The translations under genes were made by a program, and so were the position numbers. Shown piece after piece: positions 1 to 8,174 of a stretch of 14,837 nt of DNA (position 1 is its first letter; every line of letters begins with the position of its first letter). The stretch is from positions 1 through 14,837 of the forward strand of contig CAXQNQ010000030.1 in the NCBI GenBank assembly GCA_964225135.1. The letters run 5' to 3'. The stretch is from AM-2324 sp964225135. Its GTDB lineage: Bacteria; Bacteroidota; Bacteroidia; Chitinophagales; Saprospiraceae. The notes under the pieces are model-generated. The model saw only the letters and a list, made by a program, of their open reading frames with translations, was not told the origin of the DNA and did not search any database.

Positions 1-14
1 GAAAACTCTATTAC

Positions 15-812
15 ATGCATAGACCATTATTCTTTACTGCACTAATGACTATTTGTTGCTTGGCTTGTTCAAAAAGTGACCAGGTGAAAGGTTCTGTAAA
101 AGACCCCATCATTAGTGATATTGAAAATATTTCGAACGAGGATATTAAATTATTGGTATCTAAAGCCCAGTCCTCGGACTCAACTGGGCAGGCTTATCCT
201 GTATCTTTAAAAATTGGAGAAAAGGAAATTGAATTAACTACAGTTACTGAATACAGACAGCTTGAACCAACGGAATATGAGCAATATCAAATTCCTGAAT
301 TGGCTAGTGACGCCATTATCGAAACTTCAGCAGATTTTAACAAAGTAATCTATGTGTACAAGCAATTGGAGGATAGGGTTATTGTACGGGAAGGAATATA
401 TAAATCTGGGCAAGATTCCATATCCTATAAGGCTATTGCATCTTTAAATAGCTTTGACATCTCTCCAGATCCTGAGATTGACTATGTAGACATCATTGGG
501 AGCTATGGTTATACTGAGGAAGGAAAGACGCAGATATTAATCCTTAATTTCAATCAACGTAAGATGCTTTCAGCTATGCTATACACATCAGATGAAGCAG
601 TTGTTCCGAATGGGGAAAACCTAGCTTTAATTCTTTCAAAAGCTAAACCAAATCCACTAAAGAATTTCTTCATTAATGAAATGGAGCGAAGCTTTAATTC
701 TAATTCCTTTCAAGGAAGATATAGAAAAGATAAAGATCAAATCATTTTTATCTTTGATAACATGTTGAACAAAGACGGTCAACCAGCAGAATTCAAGAAA
801 ATAGAATTATAA
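15..812 (+). CDS. Hypothetical lipoprotein (265 aa)
   Basis: The N-terminus is a lipoprotein signal peptide: a basic start (MHR), a hydrophobic run, and a lipobox ending L-A-C at residues 16-18, followed by polar residues (SKSD). The mature protein should therefore be lipid-anchored at Cys18 in the periplasm or outer membrane. The remaining ~245 residues are soluble and acidic, with alternating beta-like stretches. I recognise no catalytic motif or named family. The ATG at 15 is chosen because it places the signal peptide correctly; only 14 bases lie upstream in the window, so the promoter and any upstream operon partner are outside it. The stop is TAA and a hairpin terminator follows directly. 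The gene is convergent with the small barrel protein downstream. That it is a lipoprotein is well supported; its function is unknown. Confidence 0.85.
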   Translation: MHRPLFFTALMTICCLACSKSDQVKGSVKDPIISDIENISNEDIKLLVSKAQSSDSTGQAYPVSLKIGEKEIELTTVTEYRQLEPTEYEQYQIPELASDAIIETSADFNKVIYVYKQLEDRVIVREGIYKSGQDSISYKAIASLNSFDISPDPEIDYVDIIGSYGYTEEGKTQILILNFNQRKMLSAMLYTSDEAVVPNGENLALILSKAKPNPLKNFFINEMERSFNSNSFQGRYRKDKDQIIFIFDNMLNKDGQPAEFKKIEL

Positions 813-840
813 AAAAAGGGTGCTGTATTGCACCCTTTTT
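813..840. terminator. Bidirectional intrinsic terminator
   Basis: A GC-containing hairpin, GGGTGC (818-823) / GCACCC (830-835) with a 6-nt loop TGTATT, is flanked by an A-run (811-817) and a T-run (836-840) that can extend the stem. Read on either strand it gives a stem followed by U's, so it can end transcription of the lipoprotein gene (plus) and the convergent barrel gene (minus). It touches the stop codons of both genes. Confidence 0.9.
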
Positions 841-1369
841 ATTCTTTAAAGCCTTGAAAGAAGTCTTGACGTTTCGCTTTTCGCTTTGCTTTCTCTTTTT
901 CTTTTTGTCTTTTTCTAAAGTCTTTGTCATTAATGATGATATACCTTAGACTAATGGCCTTATTGGGGACAAAAAAACTATTGGATCCTGTAAAATTAAA
1001 TGCCGGCATAAAATCTAGTGATAGATTGAGTCTACTAATGTTTAACTCTAGTCCAGCTACTAAATCCATACCCACTCCTCCAGTATTCACATCCTGAGAA
1101 ACTGGGAAATATGCATGTCCTCCTACTCCACCATACAGGTTAAAATAACGGGTTAGAAAGGGTTGGTGAAATTCGATTAATCCAGTTAAATTTGAATATT
1201 GACTGTTTACTCCGGCTACACCCTCAACAGTTACCTTTTTTAATACCCTTTGCTTCACACTAATGCCTATGCCATCGCCCACACGTATCCCCGCTGAAGT
1301 AATATAGCTTTGTGCCATAATACCTTGGCTAATTAATCCGAAAAGAAGGCAGAACAGTATTTTTTTCAT
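839..1369 (-). CDS. Small outer-membrane beta-barrel-like protein
   Basis: From the ATG at 1369 the protein is 176 aa and starts with a typical Sec signal peptide (MKKILFCLLFGLISQGIMA, then QSYI), with probable cleavage after the Ala. An upstream in-frame ATG at 1387 would add six residues (MFRDKH) ahead of the signal peptide and is less likely. The mature part is rich in glycine and in alternating hydrophobic/polar strands (for example around YGGVGGHAYF and GVGMDLVAGLELNIS), as in small Bacteroidota outer-membrane barrel proteins. The last ~25 residues are strikingly basic (RKRQKEKEKAKRKAKRQ), an unusual tail for such proteins. The gene diverges from the methyltransferase with about 41 bp between starts, so at least one promoter probably lies inside the neighbour. 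The barrel assignment rests on composition, not on a recognised family. Confidence 0.75.
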   Translation of the reverse strand: MKKILFCLLFGLISQGIMAQSYITSAGIRVGDGIGISVKQRVLKKVTVEGVAGVNSQYSNLTGLIEFHQPFLTRYFNLYGGVGGHAYFPVSQDVNTGGVGMDLVAGLELNISRLNLSLDFMPAFNFTGSNSFFVPNKAISLRYIIINDKDFRKRQKEKEKAKRKAKRQDFFQGFKE

Positions 1370-1410
1370 ATGTTTATCCCTGAACAATTAATAAGTCAAC
1401 ATAACTAATA

Positions 1411-2253
1411 ATGATAAATATCTCTAATTTATTATGGAGATCTAAAGAAATGGTATTTTTTTTCTTTAAAGCCAAAACCATTTACAAAGTACATTCCCCC
1501 TTTCTATTTCGGCTAGTTCAAAGAGTGCTAGAACAACCCCTGGCTTATTATGAAGAAGAAGCCATTCAAGTCTATCAAAATCAATTATCGAAAACAGATC
1601 AGTTCATAGAAAAATTAGATCGAGGAGCTGGTTCTTCAGTAAAGAGAAATAATAAAACTACATCCGTTAAGCATTTAGCTAAAATATCATCGGCATCACC
1701 ATTCAAAGGTCGCATGCTTTTTCGTTTAATCAATGAATACCAATCATCCTCTATTCTAGAATTCGGCACCTGTTTAGGGATAGGAACTGCTTATATGGCC
1801 AAGGCAAACAGCACCTCAAAAATCATTAGTATAGAGGCCTGTCCAAATACTTTAGGCATAGCCCAAAAGACGCTTTCTCATTTAAAAATTAATCAGGTAG
1901 AATTAATAAACGACACCTTTGAAACATATTTAGACAAGCTAGATCCTACTCAAAAATTTGATTTCATTTATTTAGATGGCCATCATGCAAAAGAACCTAC
2001 CATAGAATACTTCAATAAATTGGTGCCCCACTTAGATCCAACTTTTTGTGTAGTAGTCGTTGATGATATATACTGGTCTAAGGGAATGAACGAGGCATGG
2101 AAAATATTGGTGGAAGATGAAAGTTTTCAGCTATCATTAGATTTCTTCCAATTCGGTGTATTAATAAGAAAGAGTGCACTGACTACCAAAGAACATTATC
2201 CATTTATCCAAAGGAAGTTCAAACCTTGGATAAGTGGATTTTTCTCCAATTAA
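1411..2253 (+). CDS. Class I SAM-dependent methyltransferase
   Basis: This 280-aa protein has a Rossmann methyltransferase core in its C-terminal half. Motif I is ILEFGTCLGIGTAYMA (115-130), the acidic residue binding the SAM ribose is probably E142 (IISIEAC), and FDFIYLDGHH (183-192) followed by VVVVDDIYW (214-222) matches O-methyltransferases of the Methyltransf_24 type. The N-terminal part carries the 'KVHSPFLF' motif (26-33) that I associate with a Bacteroidota-wide group of uncharacterised methyltransferases. The substrate cannot be told. A downstream start at Met14 is possible, but ATG 1411 gives the fuller N-terminus. The 3' end overlaps the AAA+ gene tail-to-tail by four bases (the palindrome TTAA supplies both TAA stops), and I see no terminator hairpin there. 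Confidence 0.88.
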   Translation: MINISNLLWRSKEMVFFFFKAKTIYKVHSPFLFRLVQRVLEQPLAYYEEEAIQVYQNQLSKTDQFIEKLDRGAGSSVKRNNKTTSVKHLAKISSASPFKGRMLFRLINEYQSSSILEFGTCLGIGTAYMAKANSTSKIISIEACPNTLGIAQKTLSHLKINQVELINDTFETYLDKLDPTQKFDFIYLDGHHAKEPTIEYFNKLVPHLDPTFCVVVVDDIYWSKGMNEAWKILVEDESFQLSLDFFQFGVLIRKSALTTKEHYPFIQRKFKPWISGFFSN

Positions 2254-4880
2254 CTCTTGCGGAAACCAATTGTTTTTGGATTAAACAATTCTTTTTCTTT
2301 ACTCTCAAATAATTGTTCTAGGTCCCCTTTGGTGATGGTCGTCTTAGTATCTACTTCACCAGTAATTTCCAGATGATTCGCTAATCGAATATTGTGGATG
2401 CGAATAAGTTCATCTACTACTTTACGGACGCTACGTGCATTACCGAAGAATTTATCTCTAGTTTCATACAAACGTTGAAGATATGCTTTCAACATTTTGG
2501 TTGATTCACCTTTAGTTGACAAGCCTTTTTCTTTGAGCATAAATTGAGCAATATCATACAATTCGTCTGGAAAATAATCTTCGAATACAAGTGTTTTGTC
2601 AAATCTAGATTTCAGCCCTGGATTAGCCTTAAGGAAGCTATCCATATTTTCTGGATATCCAGCAACAAAGACGAAGAACTTACCTCTATCATCTTCCATA
2701 CGCTTCAATAAAGTCTGAATAGCTTCATCACCAAAATCACCCATAGCGCTTTTTCCACCTGAGGTTAATGCGTATGCTTCGTCAATGAATAAGACTCCAC
2801 CTTCTGCTTCGTCAATTTTCTTAGCCGTTTTTATGGCTGTTTGACCAACATAACCGGCAACTAAGCCTTGTCTATCCGTTTCGATCATTACACCACGTTC
2901 CAGAATACCTAACGCTCTGTAGATATTAGTTAATATTCGAGCCACTGTAGTCTTACCTGTACCTGGATTACCTATAAAAACGGTGTGTAAGAAAAAGTTA
3001 TTAAGTACATTCTTTCCTGATGCTTTAAAATATTTCACCAAGCGAACCATATTATGGATCTCCATTTTAATAGATTCCATACCTATCAAAGCATCTAGTT
3101 CTTTCAAATTTTTAGTTAGCTGAGCATAATCAATATTTATTGCAGGTAATGATACCTCCATATCATCTGAAATATTACCTACATCTTCTTTAATAATAGT
3201 AGCAAGTTCTTTTTTGCCCAATTCTTCAACCCCTTCATTACTCATTAAGCGAATACCCATTTGTATTTTTGACTTTTCTATAAGGTCAAAAACAAATCGT
3301 GCGTTTCCAAAAGTTCGATCGCGCTTTCGGAATTCATCGGTAATTATCTTTTCAAGCAATCTCCTAGCACCTGGAGTTAAATTGACCTCTTTCTCATTAC
3401 AAGCATATTCGGAAATTTCAATTAATTGCTGTGGTAAATAGTCATCAAATTCAAAAAAGAGTTTGAATCTAGATTTTAACCCAGGATTAGAATTTAAAAA
3501 ATGATTCATCTCTTGAGGGTAACCAGCCACAATTACAGCTAAATTACCTGGACCATTAGAAAGCTCTTTGACTAATATCTCTATAACCTCCCGACCAAAA
3601 TCCTTTGTATCATCATTTGATCTTGCCAAGCTATACGCTTCGTCAATAAACAATACTCCTCCCCTTGCTTTTTCGATGGCCTCTTTGACTTTTGGGGCAG
3701 TTTGTCCAATATATTCTCCAACCAAATCTACCCGATCTACCTCATGTACATGTCCTTTGCTTAGTAAACCCATCTTATAATATAGCTTACCCATCATTTT
3801 TGCTACCGTAGTCTTGACTGTACCTGGATTACCGATGAAAGCGGAGTGTACATTTATAGGTTCTTTCTCTTCAAATCCCTTTTCCTTTCTTAATTGTAAA
3901 AACTTGATGTACTGGGCGTGATCTCTAACTTTCCGCTTGATTTTAGTCAAGCCTATCAATGCATTTAAGCGATTTAATAATTCATCAAAACTTAGATCTA
4001 ATTCTTCTATATTGGGTTTTTGGAATAATTGATCTTTGTTGGGTAAAAAGACCTCATTAGACCCTTCTTCGAATTCATCCCCAACAGTGAAAGGAATGGC
4101 AGCCATTAATTTATCCATGAAAATCAATTCCACGGTATATAAATCTTTCCGCCAGGACCCTTTAACATTTGACCCCCATCCCGCAGTAACTTTTATGATT
4201 TCCTTATTGGGTTCAATGCGCTGTAAACGAACAACTTGCCCCTTAAGCTCTTTCGAATTATTGTAGAATTTTGCAAAAAGCTCGCATTGCCAATCTCTAG
4301 ATTTAAGTTTATTCTTAAAAATAATTTCCGCATAGATATATCTAGTGTCTTCCGAGGAAAAGCTTTTGTAATACACTCTACCCTCATCAATGACATCATC
4401 ATAAGGACCTTCGTAAAGATTTAAACTTTGAACTTCCAGAAATGGGTTATCATCAGAAGTAGTATCGCCACCATCTTCTACATAAAAGTACTTAGTGGCC
4501 ACTTTTTCCCCTTCAATCCATGCTTCCCAATAATAAGAACCTCTTTTCCAAAAAGCACCTTCACTTTTTGACCCCCAGCCCTCTCGGATATAAACTACAT
4601 GGTCATACTTAGAAACTTTACGCTTAAATGGTAGGGAGCAAATCTCTTGTCTACCCTTGTTTAAAGCAAAACATTTTAATTCTACTTCTATTTCCCAATC
4701 AGATTCATCAAATTGTTTATTAAAAAAAGATAGTTCTGCATAGACATAGGTAGTGGACAATCTATTGAAGACTTGTCGATATTTCTTTTTGTTGTCAGCC
4801 AACCATTCTGTTGAAGTATAAACTTTGAGTTCCTTATACTTAAAGTACTTCTTTTTGGGGTTTCTTGTACTTTCTGCCAT
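2250..4880 (-). CDS. Tandem CbxX/CfxQ-type AAA+ ATPase with duplicated N-terminal module
   Basis: The 876-aa protein has four parts. Residues ~17-135 and ~150-267 are two copies of a beta-rich module, sharing Y(V/I)YAE (45-49 and 181-185), a DW pair (61 and 196) and GWGS (101-104 and 234-237). Two AAA+ domains of the CbxX/CfxQ (rubisco activase CbbX, SpoVK-like) type follow. Domain 1 has GNPGTVKT (350-357), VLFIDEAY (409-416) and an SRF arginine motif (R471). Domain 2 has a canonical GNPGTGKT (637-644), VLFIDEAY (696-703) and R759. Both keep the loop resembling LVxxYxGQTA. Val355 replaces the Walker A glycine of domain 1 (codon at 3816-3818), so that site may not bind nucleotide normally. CbxX relatives usually form hexamers that remodel a protein partner; the partner here is unknown. 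No signal peptide is visible, so it is probably cytoplasmic. It diverges from the Clp-like gene across a 162-bp gap, which suggests shared control. Confidence 0.93.
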   Translation of the reverse strand: MAESTRNPKKKYFKYKELKVYTSTEWLADNKKKYRQVFNRLSTTYVYAELSFFNKQFDESDWEIEVELKCFALNKGRQEICSLPFKRKVSKYDHVVYIREGWGSKSEGAFWKRGSYYWEAWIEGEKVATKYFYVEDGGDTTSDDNPFLEVQSLNLYEGPYDDVIDEGRVYYKSFSSEDTRYIYAEIIFKNKLKSRDWQCELFAKFYNNSKELKGQVVRLQRIEPNKEIIKVTAGWGSNVKGSWRKDLYTVELIFMDKLMAAIPFTVGDEFEEGSNEVFLPNKDQLFQKPNIEELDLSFDELLNRLNALIGLTKIKRKVRDHAQYIKFLQLRKEKGFEEKEPINVHSAFIGNPGTVKTTVAKMMGKLYYKMGLLSKGHVHEVDRVDLVGEYIGQTAPKVKEAIEKARGGVLFIDEAYSLARSNDDTKDFGREVIEILVKELSNGPGNLAVIVAGYPQEMNHFLNSNPGLKSRFKLFFEFDDYLPQQLIEISEYACNEKEVNLTPGARRLLEKIITDEFRKRDRTFGNARFVFDLIEKSKIQMGIRLMSNEGVEELGKKELATIIKEDVGNISDDMEVSLPAINIDYAQLTKNLKELDALIGMESIKMEIHNMVRLVKYFKASGKNVLNNFFLHTVFIGNPGTGKTTVARILTNIYRALGILERGVMIETDRQGLVAGYVGQTAIKTAKKIDEAEGGVLFIDEAYALTSGGKSAMGDFGDEAIQTLLKRMEDDRGKFFVFVAGYPENMDSFLKANPGLKSRFDKTLVFEDYFPDELYDIAQFMLKEKGLSTKGESTKMLKAYLQRLYETRDKFFGNARSVRKVVDELIRIHNIRLANHLEITGEVDTKTTITKGDLEQLFESKEKELFNPKTIGFRKS

Positions 4881-5042
4881 GTATGATTTTTTTGGTCTCT
4901 ACAATACTTAAACATAATTTAGAAAACTAATTGTTCATATTCTAATCAACTCCATCAATTTTCTAAGTTTTTTATTACTTTGTTAAAGGGTTGAGCACTG
5001 CAAGAACAACCCAATTAATCGATCAGATCAAGTAGCTTTTAC
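4881..5042. promoter_or_regulatory. Divergent intergenic region between the two AAA+ genes
   Basis: This AT-rich spacer of 162 bp must hold the promoters for both the CbxX-like (minus) and Clp-like (plus) genes. I could not find a convincing Bacteroidota -33/-7 pair (TTG with TAnnTTTG). The nearest -7-like string on the plus strand is TTACTTTG (4975-4982), without a TTG at the right distance. The promoter role is inferred from gene layout. Confidence 0.45.
4988..5012 (+). promoter_or_regulatory. Possible leader hairpin upstream of the Clp-like gene
   Basis: GGGTTG (4988-4993) and CAACCC (5007-5012) form a 6-bp perfect inverted repeat around a 13-nt loop, starting 55 bases before the ATG at 5043. 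It is the only G/C-richer element in an otherwise AT-rich spacer. It has no T-run, so it is not a classical terminator. It could be a leader structure or a protein site, or chance. Confidence 0.3.
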
Positions 5043-8000
5043 ATGCAATTAAGAATTCCTTTTTACTTCTTCCAAATTAAATTCAATGATCAAGCCTATA
5101 TTGTTCAAAACCTGAATGATATTGACTTCTTTGGTTTAGTGGGATCACCTGAGGAATGGAAAGAACAATACAAAAAAGAAATACAAGCATTTATCAGAAA
5201 ACCTGTAAATATGCCAATTCTAACTGGGGAGTTTACAAGCTATGATGATCTTGAATTATTGGACTATACTTTTCATCCAACTGCTTTTCCAAAAATTGAA
5301 ATTCGAATTCCTTACATAAAAGCAAAAATCACCAATAAGGAACTCTTAATCATCAAAATACCTCAATACGGTTTAGAATATATAGCCACTCAAGAAATTG
5401 AAATTGAACAATGGCTAGATCAAAAGCTTAAATCCTACATTAACAGCAAAGTCAGAAAGAATAAGAAGCATATTTATTATCTCATGAACTACCCCAACAT
5501 TGAAGTAGGTTCTTCTGAGATTCAAATATCTTATGACCCTCATGAAAATTTTTCATACTTAGAAATCTGTAATCAATATTTTTCAACACCCAAAGTCAAT
5601 CAGGAGTCTATTTTTGAGCGGGAAGAACTCATTGATGAAATAAGCACCGCACTAGATAACATACATTTGGGGTCTGTACTCATCGAGGGTCCATCTGGGT
5701 CTGGAAAGAGTATGGCCATTCAACATACCCTAAACTCTTGGAAAGATAGAAACCCTGGCATACACATATACAGCACTAGTGCATCGAATTTTATTAAGAA
5801 AATTCAGTCTAAGCATTTCGCCTGGCAAAGTGGCATCATTGAGTTAGGACAAACCTTAAATAATAAGCCAGTTATAATCTATTTACAAGATTTAATTAGT
5901 TTCTTCAATATTGGTAAATATGAAAATTACAACATAAGTGTTGGTGCTTTTTTAGGTCCCTATATACACAGAGGAGATATTCGAATTATTACTGAGGTCA
6001 CAGAAGAAGAACGAGCAAAAATTGAAGCTATCAACCCCAATTATCTAAATTATTTTCAGTTAGTAAAGCCCAAAAGACTACAAGCAAAAGAATTAGATAA
6101 GCTACTTCAACAAAAACTTGAAGCACTGCACAGAAAACATAGTATTAGAATAAAACCTAATGTTGCACATGCTGCACTCCGTTTAGGTCAGCGTTTTTTT
6201 CCTTATCAAGGGATTCCAAAAATGCCCATAAAGATTATAGAGGATGCACTTTTTTATTATTTGAGTCAAGGCAAAATTAAAGAACCTATTACAGCATTAG
6301 ATGAAACCAAGTTGATTCATGCTTTTTGTGCACAAAATCAAATCAACCCTACTGTCTTAGATCCTAATGATAATAATAATGATTTTGTAAAAGCATTCTT
6401 TGATCAGCGCTTATTTGGTCAACCACAAGCCATCTCATATATAGTTGATATTACTCGCTTAATTAAAACGGACTTATCTAGACCAGAAAAGCCTATAGCC
6501 AATCTACTTTTAGTAGGCTCCTCTGGCGTGGGTAAAACTCAATTAGCCAAATTACTATCTGAATATTTATTTGTAAAGAAAGAGCAGTTCATTCGTTTTG
6601 ACATGAGTGAATATAGTAACTACGGAGATGCTCAAAGACTCATTAGTACTGAATCTTCTAGCAGAACTTCTCTTGTTTCTGTAATAAGAAGGTACCCTTT
6701 TAGTCTATTGCTTTTTGATGAAATCGAGAAAGCTCATCCAGATGTTTTTGATTTGTTACTTCAAATATTAGGAGCAGGTAGGGTCTCTGATGACAAAGGT
6801 AATACAGTAAATTTCTGTAGCTCATTAATCATCATGACCTCCAACGTAGGTGCTGACAACTTGTTTAGAAACTACATCAGGATGGGTGATCGATCAGACG
6901 ATAAGCATTTTGAACAGAATATCTTCAATCAGGTTGCTAAAAAATTCAGACCAGAATTTATCAATAGAATAGATTCCATAATCCCATTTAAACCCTTAGA
7001 CGAATCCATCAGTAAACTAATCGTTCAAAAGGAAATCAAGGATTTAAAAACTAGACTCGGATTTAGAGAAGGTAGATTGAAGCTTTTTCCAAGTCCAGAA
7101 GCCATCAATCATTTAGTTGAACTTGGGTATAACAAAGAATTTGGAGCTAGGCATATTCAACGAACTATTCGAGATCAATTATTGATTCCGCTATCTGAGC
7201 AAGTAATGGACATCCCCAAAAACATATCATATGATGTCAGGATAAAAGTAAAAAACAGCAAACTTGATTTTCAAATCAAAAAGCATGATCAAGTAGATCA
7301 AAAATATGAAACCATTGATTTCCTGGGGACTTTAGCAAATGAACTTTATCGCATGTTTGTCTATCATTATGACATTGCTAGTTCTAAAATCTTTATGGAT
7401 TTACATGCTGAAATTGAAGGTGAGGCAGTCCTAGACAACTATGAAGAAAAGAAACAAGTTGTTCAGCAAATAGAAACCTTAAAAGATCAACTCGAATTCT
7501 TTGAATTTCAAATCAATCAAGAAATGCTATCCAATAAGCCGAATGCCTTAACGATTGAAGCATTAATGCATAGTTGGTTGGAACAATTAAGCCTTCTTAA
7601 GCAGCAAATAGTAAGCTTGATGAAACCACAATTAAATACGCAATACATATATTTAATTGGAGGTTCCACTGATTTCTTTGCTTCATTCTATACCAAATTG
7701 GCGGCAGGTCTGCATTTAAATATTGATTCTATAATAGCCTTAAATAAAATCAAGTCTAACCAATTTGCCGAAGCGCCTTATTCCATTGATTCTAAATCTA
7801 TAAATCAAGATCCAGAAGAAAGTCCTTCTATTATTCAACTTAAAATCAAGGGTCCTCTTGCAAGTTTACTACTTTCAAAAGAAGGTGGATACCAAAGCGT
7901 AACCCTAAGCAGCAAAAAAGTTACCACGACTAGAGTTATAGTTTCGGATGATCCAATAAAAGATCATAATACACTACAAACCTTGCAAAATCAAAAGGTT

Positions 8001-8174
8001 AGTAAGATCAGAAGAAAAATAACTAAACGTAAATGGGAAGATTATGCGTACAAACAACAGAGAAATAAGGGATATAATGGCTTGATTAATTTCTTAATTG
8101 ACTTTTTACCCGCTAACACCTTTGATTCTATAGATCAATACTTTAAACCAGATACAAACCATTCAAATACCTAA
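5043..8174 (+). CDS. Clp/Hsp100-like AAA+ protein with PCRF-like C-terminus
   Basis: This 1043-aa protein has an unrecognised N-terminal region (~1-185) rather than the Clp_N repeats of ClpA/B/C. AAA+ domain 1 has Walker A GPSGSGKS (216-223) but a degraded Walker B (IIYLQDL, 278-284, where ILFIDEL is usual). AAA+ domain 2 is closely Clp-like: GSSGVGKT (492-499), LLLFDEIEKAHPDVF (555-569), sensor 1 MTSN (598-601), the arginine finger in RPEFINRID (R642), and sensor 2 GARHIQRTI (701-709). The stretch between RLI (532-534) and VIRR (547-550) is ~12 residues instead of the usual ~18 and lacks the GYVGYEEGG pore loop; no IGF/IGL ClpP-binding loop is visible. A coiled-coil-like part (~795-860) leads into ~865-970, which resembles the PCRF domain of release factors without a GGQ domain. 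It is thus unlikely to be a standard unfoldase. The end overlaps the convergent downstream gene by 12 bp. Confidence 0.93.
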   Translation: MQLRIPFYFFQIKFNDQAYIVQNLNDIDFFGLVGSPEEWKEQYKKEIQAFIRKPVNMPILTGEFTSYDDLELLDYTFHPTAFPKIEIRIPYIKAKITNKELLIIKIPQYGLEYIATQEIEIEQWLDQKLKSYINSKVRKNKKHIYYLMNYPNIEVGSSEIQISYDPHENFSYLEICNQYFSTPKVNQESIFEREELIDEISTALDNIHLGSVLIEGPSGSGKSMAIQHTLNSWKDRNPGIHIYSTSASNFIKKIQSKHFAWQSGIIELGQTLNNKPVIIYLQDLISFFNIGKYENYNISVGAFLGPYIHRGDIRIITEVTEEERAKIEAINPNYLNYFQLVKPKRLQAKELDKLLQQKLEALHRKHSIRIKPNVAHAALRLGQRFFPYQGIPKMPIKIIEDALFYYLSQGKIKEPITALDETKLIHAFCAQNQINPTVLDPNDNNNDFVKAFFDQRLFGQPQAISYIVDITRLIKTDLSRPEKPIANLLLVGSSGVGKTQLAKLLSEYLFVKKEQFIRFDMSEYSNYGDAQRLISTESSSRTSLVSVIRRYPFSLLLFDEIEKAHPDVFDLLLQILGAGRVSDDKGNTVNFCSSLIIMTSNVGADNLFRNYIRMGDRSDDKHFEQNIFNQVAKKFRPEFINRIDSIIPFKPLDESISKLIVQKEIKDLKTRLGFREGRLKLFPSPEAINHLVELGYNKEFGARHIQRTIRDQLLIPLSEQVMDIPKNISYDVRIKVKNSKLDFQIKKHDQVDQKYETIDFLGTLANELYRMFVYHYDIASSKIFMDLHAEIEGEAVLDNYEEKKQVVQQIETLKDQLEFFEFQINQEMLSNKPNALTIEALMHSWLEQLSLLKQQIVSLMKPQLNTQYIYLIGGSTDFFASFYTKLAAGLHLNIDSIIALNKIKSNQFAEAPYSIDSKSINQDPEESPSIIQLKIKGPLASLLLSKEGGYQSVTLSSKKVTTTRVIVSDDPIKDHNTLQTLQNQKVSKIRRKITKRKWEDYAYKQQRNKGYNGLINFLIDFLPANTFDSIDQYFKPDTNHSNT

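Noticed and set aside
2226..2280. CCAATT repeats near the methyltransferase/ATPase junction as a terminator
   Set aside because: The arms do not form a continuous stem with a T-run; they are short AT-rich repeats.
3214..3780. Plus-strand open frames inside the CbxX-like gene
   Set aside because: They lie opposite strongly conserved AAA+ motifs, have no recognisable protein character and are shadows of the real minus-strand gene.
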